Positions 1-8,317 of a stretch of 64,000 nucleotides of DNA are shown here, one piece after another; position 1 is the first letter of the stretch, and each line of letters opens with the position of its first letter. The DNA is from Lachnospiraceae bacterium. GTDB lineage: Bacteria; Bacillota; Clostridia; Lachnospirales; Lachnospiraceae. The stretch covers positions 62,001 through 126,000 of the forward strand of contig SVEE01000004.1 of assembly GCA_015057525.1 (NCBI GenBank), given 5' to 3'. A program made the translations under genes and the position numbers. The notes below the pieces were generated by a model, which had not been told where the DNA came from, ran no database searches, and was given only the letters and a program-made list of their open reading frames with translations.

Positions 1-36
1 TCTTTTTTTCACCAGTATAAAATGTCTTATTTTATA

Positions 37-783
37 TTAAATAGCCACCTCTAATGTAGATGGTTTAAATCCTGGCATAAGCTGTAATTTAAATAAATTC
101 TTTGCGTGCTTATCATCAATAAGTGCTTTCTTTTCTAAATCTTCAATTTCACCTGTTCGAATATATTTATCAAGCTCTGCATAGGTGAAACCCAGATTAT
201 CTTCATCTGTTTTACCTGTCAGCCCATCACTTGGAGCCTTTTCTACCAAATCTTCCGGAACACCGAGTACCTTACCAATGGCTTTTACCTCTGCAACAGT
301 AAGATTACAAAATGGACTAAAATCTCCTGCTGCATCTCCATAGCGTGTTGAATATCCAACCCAGTCCTCTGACAAATTACATGTATTTACAACTCTTCCG
401 TTTTTACTCTGAGATACTGCATAAAGTGTACTCATTCGTATTCTAGGTGCGAGATTCACCATTGTCTGATTTGAGAGTTCTATTTCTTCCGATATACTTT
501 TTATTATGCCATCAAAAGCTTCCTTTATGTTTATAACATAATATTCTATTCCCAAATGATTAACTAATTTATAAGCGGCATCTATATCACTCTGTTCTCC
601 GTTAGGCATAAGAACTCCTATAACTCTGTCCTTGCCTAAAGCTTCCACACATATTGCAGCTGCAACAGAACTGTCTTTTCCTCCTGATATTCCTAAAACT
701 GCATTGCATCCCGGGCCATTTTCCTCAAAAAATTTTCTTATCCATGCAACACATTCATCCTTTATTTTTACTGCATCAAACAT
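37..783 (-). CDS. nadE: NH3-dependent NAD+ synthetase
   Basis: This enzyme amidates nicotinic acid adenine dinucleotide to NAD+, using ATP and ammonia, in the last step of NAD synthesis in the cytoplasm. The PP-loop SGGKDSS lies at residues 33-39, as in N-type ATP pyrophosphatases. At 248 aa it lacks the amino-terminal nitrilase domain of glutamine-dependent enzymes, so it belongs to the ammonia-using class. An AGGAGG site stands 7 nt before the ATG. The nicotinamidase gene lies just upstream on the same strand, 63 bp away, which suggests a small NAD salvage unit. Confidence 0.95.
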   Translation of the reverse strand: MFDAVKIKDECVAWIRKFFEENGPGCNAVLGISGGKDSSVAAAICVEALGKDRVIGVLMPNGEQSDIDAAYKLVNHLGIEYYVINIKEAFDGIIKSISEEIELSNQTMVNLAPRIRMSTLYAVSQSKNGRVVNTCNLSEDWVGYSTRYGDAAGDFSPFCNLTVAEVKAIGKVLGVPEDLVEKAPSDGLTGKTDEDNLGFTYAELDKYIRTGEIEDLEKKALIDDKHAKNLFKLQLMPGFKPSTLEVAI

Positions 784-846
784 ATTTTCCTCCTAATCTA
801 CATCTTCATACTGTCAAATGTGATTCATATATTTCACAACCTAAAA

Positions 847-1371
847 CTAAATTATATTTATCTGACAACAACCCATAGTTGACAGAGCTGCCTCGTGTGT
901 ATCAGGTGTTACAGCTGCACAGCAAGTAGAATCTACACTTATCTCTACTTCTGGGAAGTTTGCTTTGAGAAGAAGTGCATTTGACACTACACAGATATCT
1001 GTGCACAATCCAACAAGTTCTATGGTAAACTCTTCTTCACCTGCTGCTTCCTTTACTAACATTGGTAAGTCCACAGAGCCAAAGGTAATTTTCTCCACCT
1101 CTTTATATTCTTTTCCCAAAAGGGCATTTTGAATCTTAGTATCAAGTTTCCATCCATCTGTTCCTTTTATACAATGTGGAACAGGAAGTTTTTTCCCTTC
1201 TGCTGTTTCCATATAATTGTCAAAGTGAGTGTCATAAGTAACAAATATTTCACCATCAAATGTTTCTATTTTTTTTACAACATTGTCAACTATAGCAACT
1301 GCTTCTTTTGTTCCAAGTGCTCCATCAACAAAATCCTTTTGCATATCAACTACGATTAAAATTTTCTTCAT
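847..1371 (-). CDS. pncA: Nicotinamidase (isochorismatase family)
   Basis: It is predicted to hydrolyse nicotinamide to nicotinic acid and ammonia for NAD salvage. The cysteine-hydrolase signatures are visible: Asp9 in VDMQKDF, Lys94, and Cys127 in CTDICV form the probable triad. Asp47 and His49 (DTHF) with His66 (VPHC) match the metal site that separates nicotinamidases from other isochorismatase-like enzymes. I chose the ATG at 1371 (174 aa) because GAGGG sits just before it; a GTG 15 nt further upstream has no site. Downstream nadE supports the role. Confidence 0.85.
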   Translation of the reverse strand: MKKILIVVDMQKDFVDGALGTKEAVAIVDNVVKKIETFDGEIFVTYDTHFDNYMETAEGKKLPVPHCIKGTDGWKLDTKIQNALLGKEYKEVEKITFGSVDLPMLVKEAAGEEEFTIELVGLCTDICVVSNALLLKANFPEVEISVDSTCCAAVTPDTHEAALSTMGCCQINII

Positions 1372-1419
1372 GCTCTTGACCCTCACTTTTTTTCTAATTT
1401 TATCTGCTTACACAAATCA

Positions 1420-1467
1420 ACACGCCGGCATATACAAGCATCCTAAGATGTGTATACACCAGCGTGT
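1420..1467 (-). terminator. Hairpin after ddh, no U-tract
   Basis: An imperfect inverted repeat (ACACGCCGGCATATACA against TGTATACACCAGCGTGT) lies between the ddh stop and the nicotinamidase start. There is no run of T after it on the minus strand, so it may be a processing or stabilising hairpin rather than a strong terminator. Confidence 0.4.
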
Positions 1468-1475
1468 CATTATAA

Positions 1476-2462
1476 TTACAACAAATGTGCTCTAAGCTCA
1501 TCTCCACTTACAGCAGAAAGATAAGCAGGAGCTATATCAAATACTGTCTTGCATCCCTTAGCACCCTCAGCAGCTAACTTGTATGCGGCTCTTGCATAAG
1601 CAACTATAACTGATGATGTAAATTCAGGATTAGAATCAAGCTTTAAGCTGTATTCTATAATATGAGTGTTTTCCTCATTCCATCCAGTCTTACCTGAACG
1701 AATAACAAATCCACCATGAGGAATTCCACTATGGTTTGCCTTAAGTTCTTCCTCACTTATAAAATGAACTGTAGTATCATAATCTGCGAAATAGTTCGGC
1801 ATAGTCTTTATTGCCTCTTCCACTTTAGCAGCATCTGCACCTTCCTCTAATACAACAAAGCACTCACGAGTATGTTTTTGTCTTGTAGTAAGCTCAGGAT
1901 TTTCTCCTGCTCTAACACTTGCAAGAGCTTCATCTACAGGAATAGTATACTGCTTCGCATCCTTAACTCCATCTATACGACGAATAGCATCTGAATGTCC
2001 CTGGCTAACACCCTTGCCCCAGAAAGTATAATCCTTACCCTGTGGTAAAATCGCGTTAGCATACATTCTATTTAAAGAGAACATTCCCGGGTCCCAACCC
2101 ACTGAAATAATACCAACCTTGCCTGATTCCTTGGCAGCTGCATCAACATTAGCATAATGCTCTGGAATTTTAGCATGTGTATCAAAGCTATCAATTACAT
2201 TAAACATTTTTGCCATCTCTGGAGTCTGTACTGGAAGGTCTGTAGCACTACCTCCACAAAGAATCATAACATCTATTTTATCTTTCCAATTAGCAACATC
2301 TGATATATTACAAACTGTAGCACTCTCAGTAAGGATGCTTACATTAGAAGGATCTCTTCTCGTAAATACCGCAACAAGCTCCATATCAGGATTCTGCTTA
2401 ATTGCGCACTCAACACCTCGGCCTAAATTTCCATAACCTAAAATACCGATTTTAATACTCAT
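1476..2462 (-). CDS. ddh: meso-diaminopimelate D-dehydrogenase
   Basis: It reductively aminates tetrahydrodipicolinate to meso-DAP with NADPH and ammonia, a one-step route to the peptidoglycan cross-linking residue and lysine precursor. The amino-terminal GYGNLGRG dinucleotide fold (residues 9-16) is followed by the catalytic and dimerisation region typical of Ddh, and the length of 328 aa is usual. The ATG at 2462 has AGGAGG 6 nt upstream. An upstream in-frame start would add ten unrelated residues and was rejected. A near-perfect palindrome at 2563-2579 lies about 100 bp upstream. Confidence 0.93.
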   Translation of the reverse strand: MSIKIGILGYGNLGRGVECAIKQNPDMELVAVFTRRDPSNVSILTESATVCNISDVANWKDKIDVMILCGGSATDLPVQTPEMAKMFNVIDSFDTHAKIPEHYANVDAAAKESGKVGIISVGWDPGMFSLNRMYANAILPQGKDYTFWGKGVSQGHSDAIRRIDGVKDAKQYTIPVDEALASVRAGENPELTTRQKHTRECFVVLEEGADAAKVEEAIKTMPNYFADYDTTVHFISEEELKANHSGIPHGGFVIRSGKTGWNEENTHIIEYSLKLDSNPEFTSSVIVAYARAAYKLAAEGAKGCKTVFDIAPAYLSAVSGDELRAHLL

Positions 2463-2562
2463 CTCGTTACCTCCTAAGACTAAATCAGACAAATTATTTA
2501 TTAAATATATTCATCAGAGTGATATTATTAAACATCATGTATTTTAACAGATTACATATCAT

Positions 2563-2579
2563 ATTTCTACCGTAGAAAT
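2563..2579. promoter_or_regulatory. Palindrome upstream of ddh
   Basis: ATTTCTAC and GTAGAAAT form an 8-bp inverted repeat around one base, between ddh and the end of the ABC permease gene. It has the size of a dimeric regulator site. No regulator gene next to it is an obvious match, so its role is unknown. Confidence 0.35.
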
Positions 2580-2610
2580 GAATAAATATATATTTTTTTA
2601 TTCGTTTTTT

Positions 2611-5136
2611 TTAATCATTATTTCTTATATTGCTGATAATATTAAGTTTTCCCATACTAAGTATCATACCCAGAGAAAGCAGTACCATCAAAGCAATAAG
2701 ACCTAATCCAATAAGCAAATACGAAATCCAAGGGATTATAAAGCTTGTCTCAAAGAAATATATAACAGGTTCAATCATTACTCTTGATAAAATCAGACCA
2801 AGAATTGTACCAACAAGCCATGCTACAAGACCTATTATTACCTTCTCTAATATAAGCATTTTGTTTACCTTCTTTTTGCTCATACCTATGGAACGAAGAA
2901 TTGCTATTTCCCTGCTTCTCTCCTGCTGTTCACTTACCATGTTATGAAGTACATTTATTACACCCATCACCAGGATGAACACAATAACAAATATTATAAC
3001 TACCTTTACTATCTCTAACTCTTCCATAAGCAATCTGCTTTCATCAGTGTACATCCACTCTGTAAGCTTAAGCTTATCATATACAAGAGTATCAAATTCT
3101 TCCTTGTCATAATTATTTTCATCTACATTTATAAAGAAACCTTCACAAAGTACTGCAATCTCATCTTTAGTAAAATACTGATTTAAGTATTCATATGACA
3201 TGATAATCTGAACATTATATTCAACATTATAAAGTGCTTGTGTACATGTACCCTTTATTTCTAAATCTGTCATAAGCTCAGGATATTTTTCTAAAGCTTT
3301 ATTAATCTGAATACCTGTATCACTTGCCATGGCTTCAATTACAAATGCAGGATTGGCTATTTTTGCTCTTTCCCCAACCTTATTTTCAAGTGGTGTAATA
3401 GTTACATTTTTCCCTTCATTAGAATCAAAATATTCACATCTATTTACTAAGATAACTCCACCGTCTTTTAGGATTTCTTTTGCGTCAACATCTTCTATCA
3501 TATAATCATTTAATTTTTCAAGCTGTGCATCTGTATAAACATATACGCTTACAAACTCTGTTGACATATAAAAATCACTCATTACTTGCGACGCAAGCTG
3601 AGCCGCCTCTTCAGTAAATTTAAAGGATGTATTATCCACATCGGGCTCAGTATAAAAATAATTATAATTTTCATGAGCCTCTATTATGTACTTTTCTTTA
3701 TTAAAGCTTTCTTTTATATTCTTTAGTTCACTCCATGATTTGTCATTGTTATACATTACAACGCCTATATCATATGGATAAACATTACCGGCACTGACCT
3801 CTAAATCTACATCCTTATTAATATTTGCATAAAATGTAGCGATAAACGTCATAAGAAGTGCACTAATTGCAAAGGAAGCTACCGCATTCCAAAACGCCTT
3901 ATTGTTTCTTCTCATGTTCTTGTAAGCGTACTCACCCTCTATACCAAATATTCTAAAGAATTTACCCTTACGTTTTTTAATTTTCTTTTTACCCAATGTA
4001 AAGTTTAGTCCTATACCTTCTACAGCACTTACCTTTTTAAGTATTGCAAACGGCTCAATTACAGCTAATGAAATAGTTGCAAAAAGGAACAATGCAGCAC
4101 CTAATAATGTAACTGGCGATACCTCAAATTTAAATGTAAAGAAGTTTAAACTGTTGCCTAGCACTGGCATTATTATATGGCTTAATGCTACGCCGATTAC
4201 GAAAGCAAACAAAGCCTCTATGTATATCTCACGCTTAAATATTTTCTTAATCTGCTTATCTGTTCCACCGATAGCCCTGATGATACTAAAGTCTCTTATT
4301 TTCTCCATAAGGTTAGATGTAAACAAACTTCTAACCATAACCATACAGATATATGTCACAAACACCATAACCATAAGAAACATTGCAAACATTGCTTTTG
4401 CATCATCATCCTGTCCGTAAAAAGAGGTAAGACCAAAATTTAACTCATACTCCGTTTTAGCTGTGTCTATACCTATATCAGACACAATATTTTCCAATTG
4501 TTCATCCCAACTTTTAAACTCATCAAATCTTATATATGCGTCAAGCACCATCTCATCATCCGCAACTGTAAATGCTGTCGTAGACATCAGTAAATCATTT
4601 TCATATTTTCTTTCATATATACCACTCACAGTATATTCTTTAAAAACATCTGAGTCCTCTAATGAATCCTCTGACTGACTTGCTAAAATTATTTTACTGC
4701 CAACCTTTACATCTTCCTTAAAAAGATGTAAATCATCATTAGAAATCATTATCTGCGAAGAATTCTTAGGAAGTTCTCCCTCAACAAGCTCGTATCCGAA
4801 CGTATCCTGATTTACATCTTCTAACGAAATAAGTTCTAATCCATAACCATAATAGTCCTCAAAGTACCATTCGTAGCTTATATTAGCAAAGTCAACATTA
4901 TCTACTCCCACATGATTCTTTAATTTATCCTTATGCTCATCATCTATTTTATAGATGGCCGCATAATAATTACCCATCTCCTCCATTATTTTCTTGGACG
5001 AAGACATCAAGCCAAAGTAAAATGTAATTACTATATAAATAATCATCGTAGAAAGCACCATGCTTGTAACAACGAGGGCAGCATGTTTCTTTTTATGTTT
5101 TAGGTATCTATTACCAAGTTCTTTATATCCTTTCAT
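2611..5136 (-). CDS. FtsX/MacB-type ABC transporter permease, duplicated
   Basis: A large membrane subunit of an ABC exporter of the MacB/FtsX class, probably for peptides or envelope-active compounds. Two FtsX-like halves are visible. Each has one membrane helix (about residues 20-40 and 412-435), a large extracytoplasmic domain (about 45-250 and 440-690), then three helices. The carboxy end carries the family signature around REIAILRSIGMSKKKV. The 841-aa length suits a single-chain permease that acts with one ATPase. The ATPase gene lies 15 bp upstream and a two-component system is divergent, a layout typical of antimicrobial-peptide detoxification modules. The substrate is not known. Confidence 0.85.
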   Translation of the reverse strand: MKGYKELGNRYLKHKKKHAALVVTSMVLSTMIIYIVITFYFGLMSSSKKIMEEMGNYYAAIYKIDDEHKDKLKNHVGVDNVDFANISYEWYFEDYYGYGLELISLEDVNQDTFGYELVEGELPKNSSQIMISNDDLHLFKEDVKVGSKIILASQSEDSLEDSDVFKEYTVSGIYERKYENDLLMSTTAFTVADDEMVLDAYIRFDEFKSWDEQLENIVSDIGIDTAKTEYELNFGLTSFYGQDDDAKAMFAMFLMVMVFVTYICMVMVRSLFTSNLMEKIRDFSIIRAIGGTDKQIKKIFKREIYIEALFAFVIGVALSHIIMPVLGNSLNFFTFKFEVSPVTLLGAALFLFATISLAVIEPFAILKKVSAVEGIGLNFTLGKKKIKKRKGKFFRIFGIEGEYAYKNMRRNNKAFWNAVASFAISALLMTFIATFYANINKDVDLEVSAGNVYPYDIGVVMYNNDKSWSELKNIKESFNKEKYIIEAHENYNYFYTEPDVDNTSFKFTEEAAQLASQVMSDFYMSTEFVSVYVYTDAQLEKLNDYMIEDVDAKEILKDGGVILVNRCEYFDSNEGKNVTITPLENKVGERAKIANPAFVIEAMASDTGIQINKALEKYPELMTDLEIKGTCTQALYNVEYNVQIIMSYEYLNQYFTKDEIAVLCEGFFINVDENNYDKEEFDTLVYDKLKLTEWMYTDESRLLMEELEIVKVVIIFVIVFILVMGVINVLHNMVSEQQERSREIAILRSIGMSKKKVNKMLILEKVIIGLVAWLVGTILGLILSRVMIEPVIYFFETSFIIPWISYLLIGLGLIALMVLLSLGMILSMGKLNIISNIRNND

Positions 5137-5151
5137 ACCATTCCCTCCGAA

Positions 5152-5835
5152 TTACGCATTTTCTTTTGAATCACTTATTATTTTACCATCGGACAACTCA
5201 ATTACTCGGTCTGCAAGGTTAGCAACACTTGCTTCATGTGTTATGAGAATGAGAGTCTGTTCGTATTTTTTTGCAGATGCTTTTAATATCTCCATGACCT
5301 CAATACTGTTTTTCTTGTCCAGGTTACCTGTAGGCTCGTCTGCAAGAATGATTGAAGGCTTATTAGCCAAGGCTCTCGCAATAGAAACTCTCTGTTGCTG
5401 ACCACCGGAAAGCTGATTAGGAAGATGCTCAACTCTATCAGTAAGTCCAAGCATTTCTATCAAGTCATTGATATATTCCTTATTAGGTTTCTTTCCGTCA
5501 AGAAGCACTGGCATTTCAATATTCTCCTTTACGGTCATTACTGGAATAAGATTGTAGGCTTGAAATACAAAACCTATTTTTCTTCTTCTCACAACAGAAA
5601 GTGCATCATCCCCATACGATGCCACATTTTCCCCTTCTATATAGATTTCGCCACTTGTTGGCTTGTCAAGACATCCAAGCATATGTAAAAGTGTGGATTT
5701 ACCCGAACCAGAACTACCCACTATAGCAACAAATTCTCCTTTATCGATAGAAAGATTTATCTCATCAGATGCCTTAACCTGATTCTCTCCTTCTCCATAT
5801 ATTTTACTAAGATTAACTGTTTTTAATATTTCCAT
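5152..5835 (-). CDS. ABC transporter ATP-binding protein (LolD/MacB class)
   Basis: The nucleotide-binding subunit that powers the FtsX-type permease encoded 15 bp downstream. Walker A GSSGSGKST (about residues 40-48), the Q-loop FQAYNL, the LSGGQQQR signature, Walker B ILADEPTG and the switch His in LITHE are all intact. The 227-aa length is standard for the class. The gene starts at an ATG 185 bp from the divergent response regulator. The shared region holds an inverted repeat and repeated ATCTTAC boxes that probably serve both transcription units. Confidence 0.9.
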   Translation of the reverse strand: MEILKTVNLSKIYGEGENQVKASDEINLSIDKGEFVAIVGSSGSGKSTLLHMLGCLDKPTSGEIYIEGENVASYGDDALSVVRRRKIGFVFQAYNLIPVMTVKENIEMPVLLDGKKPNKEYINDLIEMLGLTDRVEHLPNQLSGGQQQRVSIARALANKPSIILADEPTGNLDKKNSIEVMEILKASAKKYEQTLILITHEASVANLADRVIELSDGKIISDSKENA

Positions 5836-5935
5836 AGATTTTCTCCTTTTCTTCTTAAATGTTATTATTTATTTTAATCAACATTTTATTTCCATGTTAG
5901 CATCTTAACAAACCAATCTTACGATTAGATGAAAG

Positions 5936-5989
5936 TTATCTTACAGTTTTGTAAGATAAGTTGAACTTTACATTTTTTTGAATTATTAT
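5936..5989 (+). promoter_or_regulatory. Inverted-repeat operator plus promoter of the two-component genes
   Basis: TTATCTTACA (5936-5945), four bases, then TGTAAGATAA (5950-5959) form a perfect 10-bp inverted repeat. One base later comes a -35 TTGAAC (5961-5966), a 17-nt spacer and a -10 TATTAT (5984-5989). A further ATCTTAC box at 5916 is 22 bp (two helical turns) from the one at 5938. This is what an OmpR-family response-regulator site placed just before a -35 looks like. The likely binder is the adjacent regulator. Confidence 0.6.
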
Positions 5990-6020
5990 ATTAATATAGT
6001 TTTTAATTTGGGAGACACAT

Positions 6021-6698
6021 ATGAAAAAAATATTATTAGTTGAAGATGACCAGGCACTTGCTATGGCAACTTCATTTGCTCTTGAAACTGAAAATTTTAA
6101 CGTAACACATTGTTCCTGCCTTGCAGATGCAAAAAAAGCTCTTGAAAATGACTCATTTTCACTTATGCTTTTGGATGTCAATCTTCCAGACGGGATAGGT
6201 TACACCTTTTGTCAGGAAGTCCGCCGTCAAGGACACAAACTTCCTATCATATTCCTTACTGCGCTAGACGAGGAAGTAAATGTTGTACAGGGACTTGAAG
6301 TTGGAGGAGACGATTATGTATCCAAACCCTTCAGAGTAAGAGAACTTATTTCCAGAATCAAAGCTAATATAAGACGTTTCGACGCAACCGCAGATGCTTC
6401 TTCCGAAATTATACTTGGACCATTTAAGATAGATGAGAAAAAACATATTGTATCTCACAACGGTACGATATTAAACTTAACGCCTAGCGAGTACCGTTTA
6501 TTCTTAACCTTGGTTCAAAACAAAAACAATGTTCTTACAAGAGGACAAATATTAGAGCAACTTTGGGATATTGATGGTGATTTTATAGATGACAATACGC
6601 TATCCGTTTATGTAAAAAGACTTAGAGAAAAATTAGGTGAAGATAAAGATTATATCCAGACCATACGAGGTGTAGGATATATGCTACAGGATAAATAA
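6021..6698 (+). CDS. OmpR-family response regulator
   Basis: A DNA-binding response regulator, 225 aa. The receiver domain holds the acidic pair EDD at 8-10, the phospho-accepting Asp52 in LLDVNLPDG, and the conserved Lys in VSKPF. The second half is a winged helix ending in IRGVGYML. It precedes its histidine kinase by 10 bp and is divergent from an ABC exporter, so it probably controls that exporter through the repeat at 5936-5959. Start ATG has GGGAGA upstream. Confidence 0.9.
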   Translation: MKKILLVEDDQALAMATSFALETENFNVTHCSCLADAKKALENDSFSLMLLDVNLPDGIGYTFCQEVRRQGHKLPIIFLTALDEEVNVVQGLEVGGDDYVSKPFRVRELISRIKANIRRFDATADASSEIILGPFKIDEKKHIVSHNGTILNLTPSEYRLFLTLVQNKNNVLTRGQILEQLWDIDGDFIDDNTLSVYVKRLREKLGEDKDYIQTIRGVGYMLQDK

Positions 6699-6708
6699 AA
6701 GGTGTACT

Positions 6709-7869
6709 ATGCTTAAGAATAAGGAATTCAAGTTTTTTACAATTTCATATTTAATAATGTGCTTTATTTTAGGTATCATTTTATTTTTAGGTTTAAAATC
6801 ATCTATAGATAAACTTGAGGATAATTATTATGAAGAATTAATTAGTTCAACTAACGATATTGATATGCTTGAAGAAACTGGCAAGTTATCTTTTATGCCT
6901 TCCGAGTATAGCGAAAGTATAAAAGTATCTATAGTAAGGCTTTATATAGTGGTTTACATAATTTATATGCTTATCTGTATAAGTGGTTTTATTTTAAGCG
7001 TTCATTTATACAAATTTCCACTTAAGGCTATTCACAAGGTTCAAACTAATGCAGCAGATGTTCTAGAAGGTAATTACAATAATCTTGACCTTAAGGATAT
7101 TGACGAAAGTGATATTAGCCAGTTTTATTCTATGTACACAAAAATGGTTACTGCCATCAAAGTAGGCCGGGAGAAAGAGCAAAACGAAAGAATTTTTTTA
7201 CAGGACTTAATTGCTGATATTTCTCATCAGTTGAAAACCCCTCTTGCCACCCTTACAATATATCAGGATTTATTATCCAATCCTGATATTTCTGACAGCA
7301 AGCGAAAGGAAATTTTATCTATGATGGGAGACCAGCTCTCTCGTATGGAGTGGCTTATTTTATCGCTGTTAAAGCTTGCTAGATTGGAATCAGGTGCTAT
7401 TGAATTCAACGTAAAAAAACAACCACTACTTCCTACCTTACAGTTGGCTACTCAAAATGTCAGTATGCTTAGTAGTGCAAAATCACAGAACATAAATGTA
7501 AAATGCGACACCGAAATGTTACTAAGTCACGACCAAGACTGGCTTGCTGAATGTCTCACCAACATACTAAAAAATGCTACAGAATATGCACCAGAAGGTT
7601 CTAATATAGAGGTATGGACAGATCAATCTCCACTTACTACGATGATACATATAAAAGATTACGGAAAGGGAATTGACAAAGAATCGCAATCTAAGATTTT
7701 CAAAAGATTTTACAGAGCTAAATCAGATGTGAATGCTAACAGTATCGGTATAGGACTTTCTCTTTCTAAAAGTATTGTTGAGGGACAAGGTGGAGACATT
7801 ATGGTTGAAAGCGAACCTGGAAAATATACTTGTTTTACGATTACGTTTTATCATGCGTTAAGTAAGTAG
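6709..7869 (+). CDS. Sensor histidine kinase
   Basis: A membrane histidine kinase, 386 aa. It has two helices (about 9-29 and 77-99) around a short extracytoplasmic loop, then a HAMP-like linker, the phosphorylated His173 in DISHQLKTP, and an HATPase domain with N-box (LKNA), G1 (DYGKGI) and G2 (GIGLSLSKS). The small sensor loop is like kinases that sense the state of a partner ABC transporter rather than a ligand. The H-box resembles VncS-type kinases from memory. It follows the regulator gene with AAAGG before the ATG. Confidence 0.88.
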   Translation: MLKNKEFKFFTISYLIMCFILGIILFLGLKSSIDKLEDNYYEELISSTNDIDMLEETGKLSFMPSEYSESIKVSIVRLYIVVYIIYMLICISGFILSVHLYKFPLKAIHKVQTNAADVLEGNYNNLDLKDIDESDISQFYSMYTKMVTAIKVGREKEQNERIFLQDLIADISHQLKTPLATLTIYQDLLSNPDISDSKRKEILSMMGDQLSRMEWLILSLLKLARLESGAIEFNVKKQPLLPTLQLATQNVSMLSSAKSQNINVKCDTEMLLSHDQDWLAECLTNILKNATEYAPEGSNIEVWTDQSPLTTMIHIKDYGKGIDKESQSKIFKRFYRAKSDVNANSIGIGLSLSKSIVEGQGGDIMVESEPGKYTCFTITFYHALSK

Positions 7870-7906
7870 AGTGGGCTATCATTAATGAGAATTCACATAT
7901 TAACAC

Positions 7907-7935
7907 TTTACACGAATAATATATAATGTTATTAT
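7907..7935 (+). promoter_or_regulatory. Promoter of putative antisense RNA
   Basis: TTTACA (7907-7912), 17-nt spacer, TATTAT (7930-7935). The transcript would start near 7942 and run toward the small toxin-like gene on the other strand. Confidence 0.55.
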
Positions 7936-7941
7936 ATGAAT

Positions 7942-8033
7942 AGAAAAGGTACTACCGATAGACGGTTAGTCCCATTCAAAATATAAGCAAAAACAACCGC
8001 TAATCTTTGTCAGGGATCGGGCGGTTATTTTTG
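7942..8033 (+). ncRNA. Putative antisense RNA of a type I toxin-antitoxin-like module
   Basis: A predicted transcript of about 90 nt that begins just after a good promoter and ends in the hairpin at 7995-8026 followed by TTATTTTT. Its 3' part overlaps the stop codon and terminator of the 32-aa peptide gene on the minus strand. Its leader (GGTACTACC...CGGTTAGTCC, 7949-7972) is almost the same as the leader of the peptide mRNA. This follows the layout of par/RNA II or RatA antitoxins, but the role is inference. Confidence 0.5.
7995..8026. terminator. Bidirectional terminator shared by convergent small transcripts
   Basis: AACCGC (7995-8000) and GCGGTT (8021-8026) form the outer stem, with an inner ATC/GAT pairing. 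There is TTATTTTT on the plus side and TGTTTTTGC on the minus side. The stop codon of the small peptide gene (8025-8027) lies inside the stem. Confidence 0.6.
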
Positions 8034-8123
8034 TGCCTTGCTATTCTTTCCAGCCGAATAGCCAAGACTGAAACAAGTTATACATAAACTGATAACAGCT
8101 ATAAGGCCTTCGATAGTCAACAT
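8025..8123 (-). CDS. Small hydrophobic peptide, holin-like toxin candidate
   Basis: A 32-aa peptide starting MLTIEGLIAVISL and ending in a basic tail (GKNSKAQK). It has one membrane helix and a strong GGAGGG site 7 nt before the ATG. This is the shape of small membrane toxins of type I systems (holin-like toxin, TxpA and Fst types). Its own promoter (8237-8265) gives a leader of about 107 nt, and a convergent RNA covers its 3' end. Sequence resemblance to the holin-like toxin family is from memory; the coding call rests on the site, the start, the helix and the context. Confidence 0.6.
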   Translation of the reverse strand: MLTIEGLIAVISLCITCFSLGYSAGKNSKAQK

Positions 8124-8199
8124 AAGCAATCCCTCCGTAGTATAAATTTTCACATAAGTGACTTTATATGTAAACAGAGGTCACAGTCCTCTGGTAAAA

Positions 8200-8228
8200 G
8201 GACTAACCGCCTACCGTTATGGTAGCAC
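8200..8228 (-). ncRNA. Conserved leader motif at the 5' end of the toxin mRNA
   Basis: Read on the minus strand this is GGTGCTACC, a short loop, CGGTAG and then GCGGTTAGTCC. CTACC and GGTAG can pair as a 5-bp hairpin. The plus-strand RNA at 7949-7972 starts with the same motif, so the two convergent transcripts share a leader. The DNA copies are inverted repeats of each other. Confidence 0.5.
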
Positions 8229-8236
8229 CCATATTT

Positions 8237-8265
8237 ATTTTAACAATCGTTCTTCTCCATATCAA
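8237..8265 (-). promoter_or_regulatory. Promoter of the toxin-like peptide
   Basis: On the minus strand TTGATA (8260-8265), 17 nt, TAAAAT (8237-8242). The -35 touches the end of the 45-bp palindrome at 8266-8310. Confidence 0.6.
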
Positions 8266-8310
8266 TAAAAACCACAAAATGACACAAATTGTGTCATTTT
8301 GTGGTTTTTA
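8266..8310. terminator. 45-bp perfect palindrome, terminator of the Ytr-like operon
   Basis: Two perfect 22-nt arms around one base (8288), starting TAAAAACCACAAAATGACAC. It follows the stop of the last ABC-2 permease gene and ends in a T-run on both strands, so it can terminate in either direction. Confidence 0.7.
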
Positions 8311-8317
8311 CTTTTAA

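Noticed and set aside
1129..1495. Open frames on the plus strand across from the nicotinamidase gene
   Set aside because: They mirror the real gene on the other strand, lack ribosome-binding sites and have no family features.
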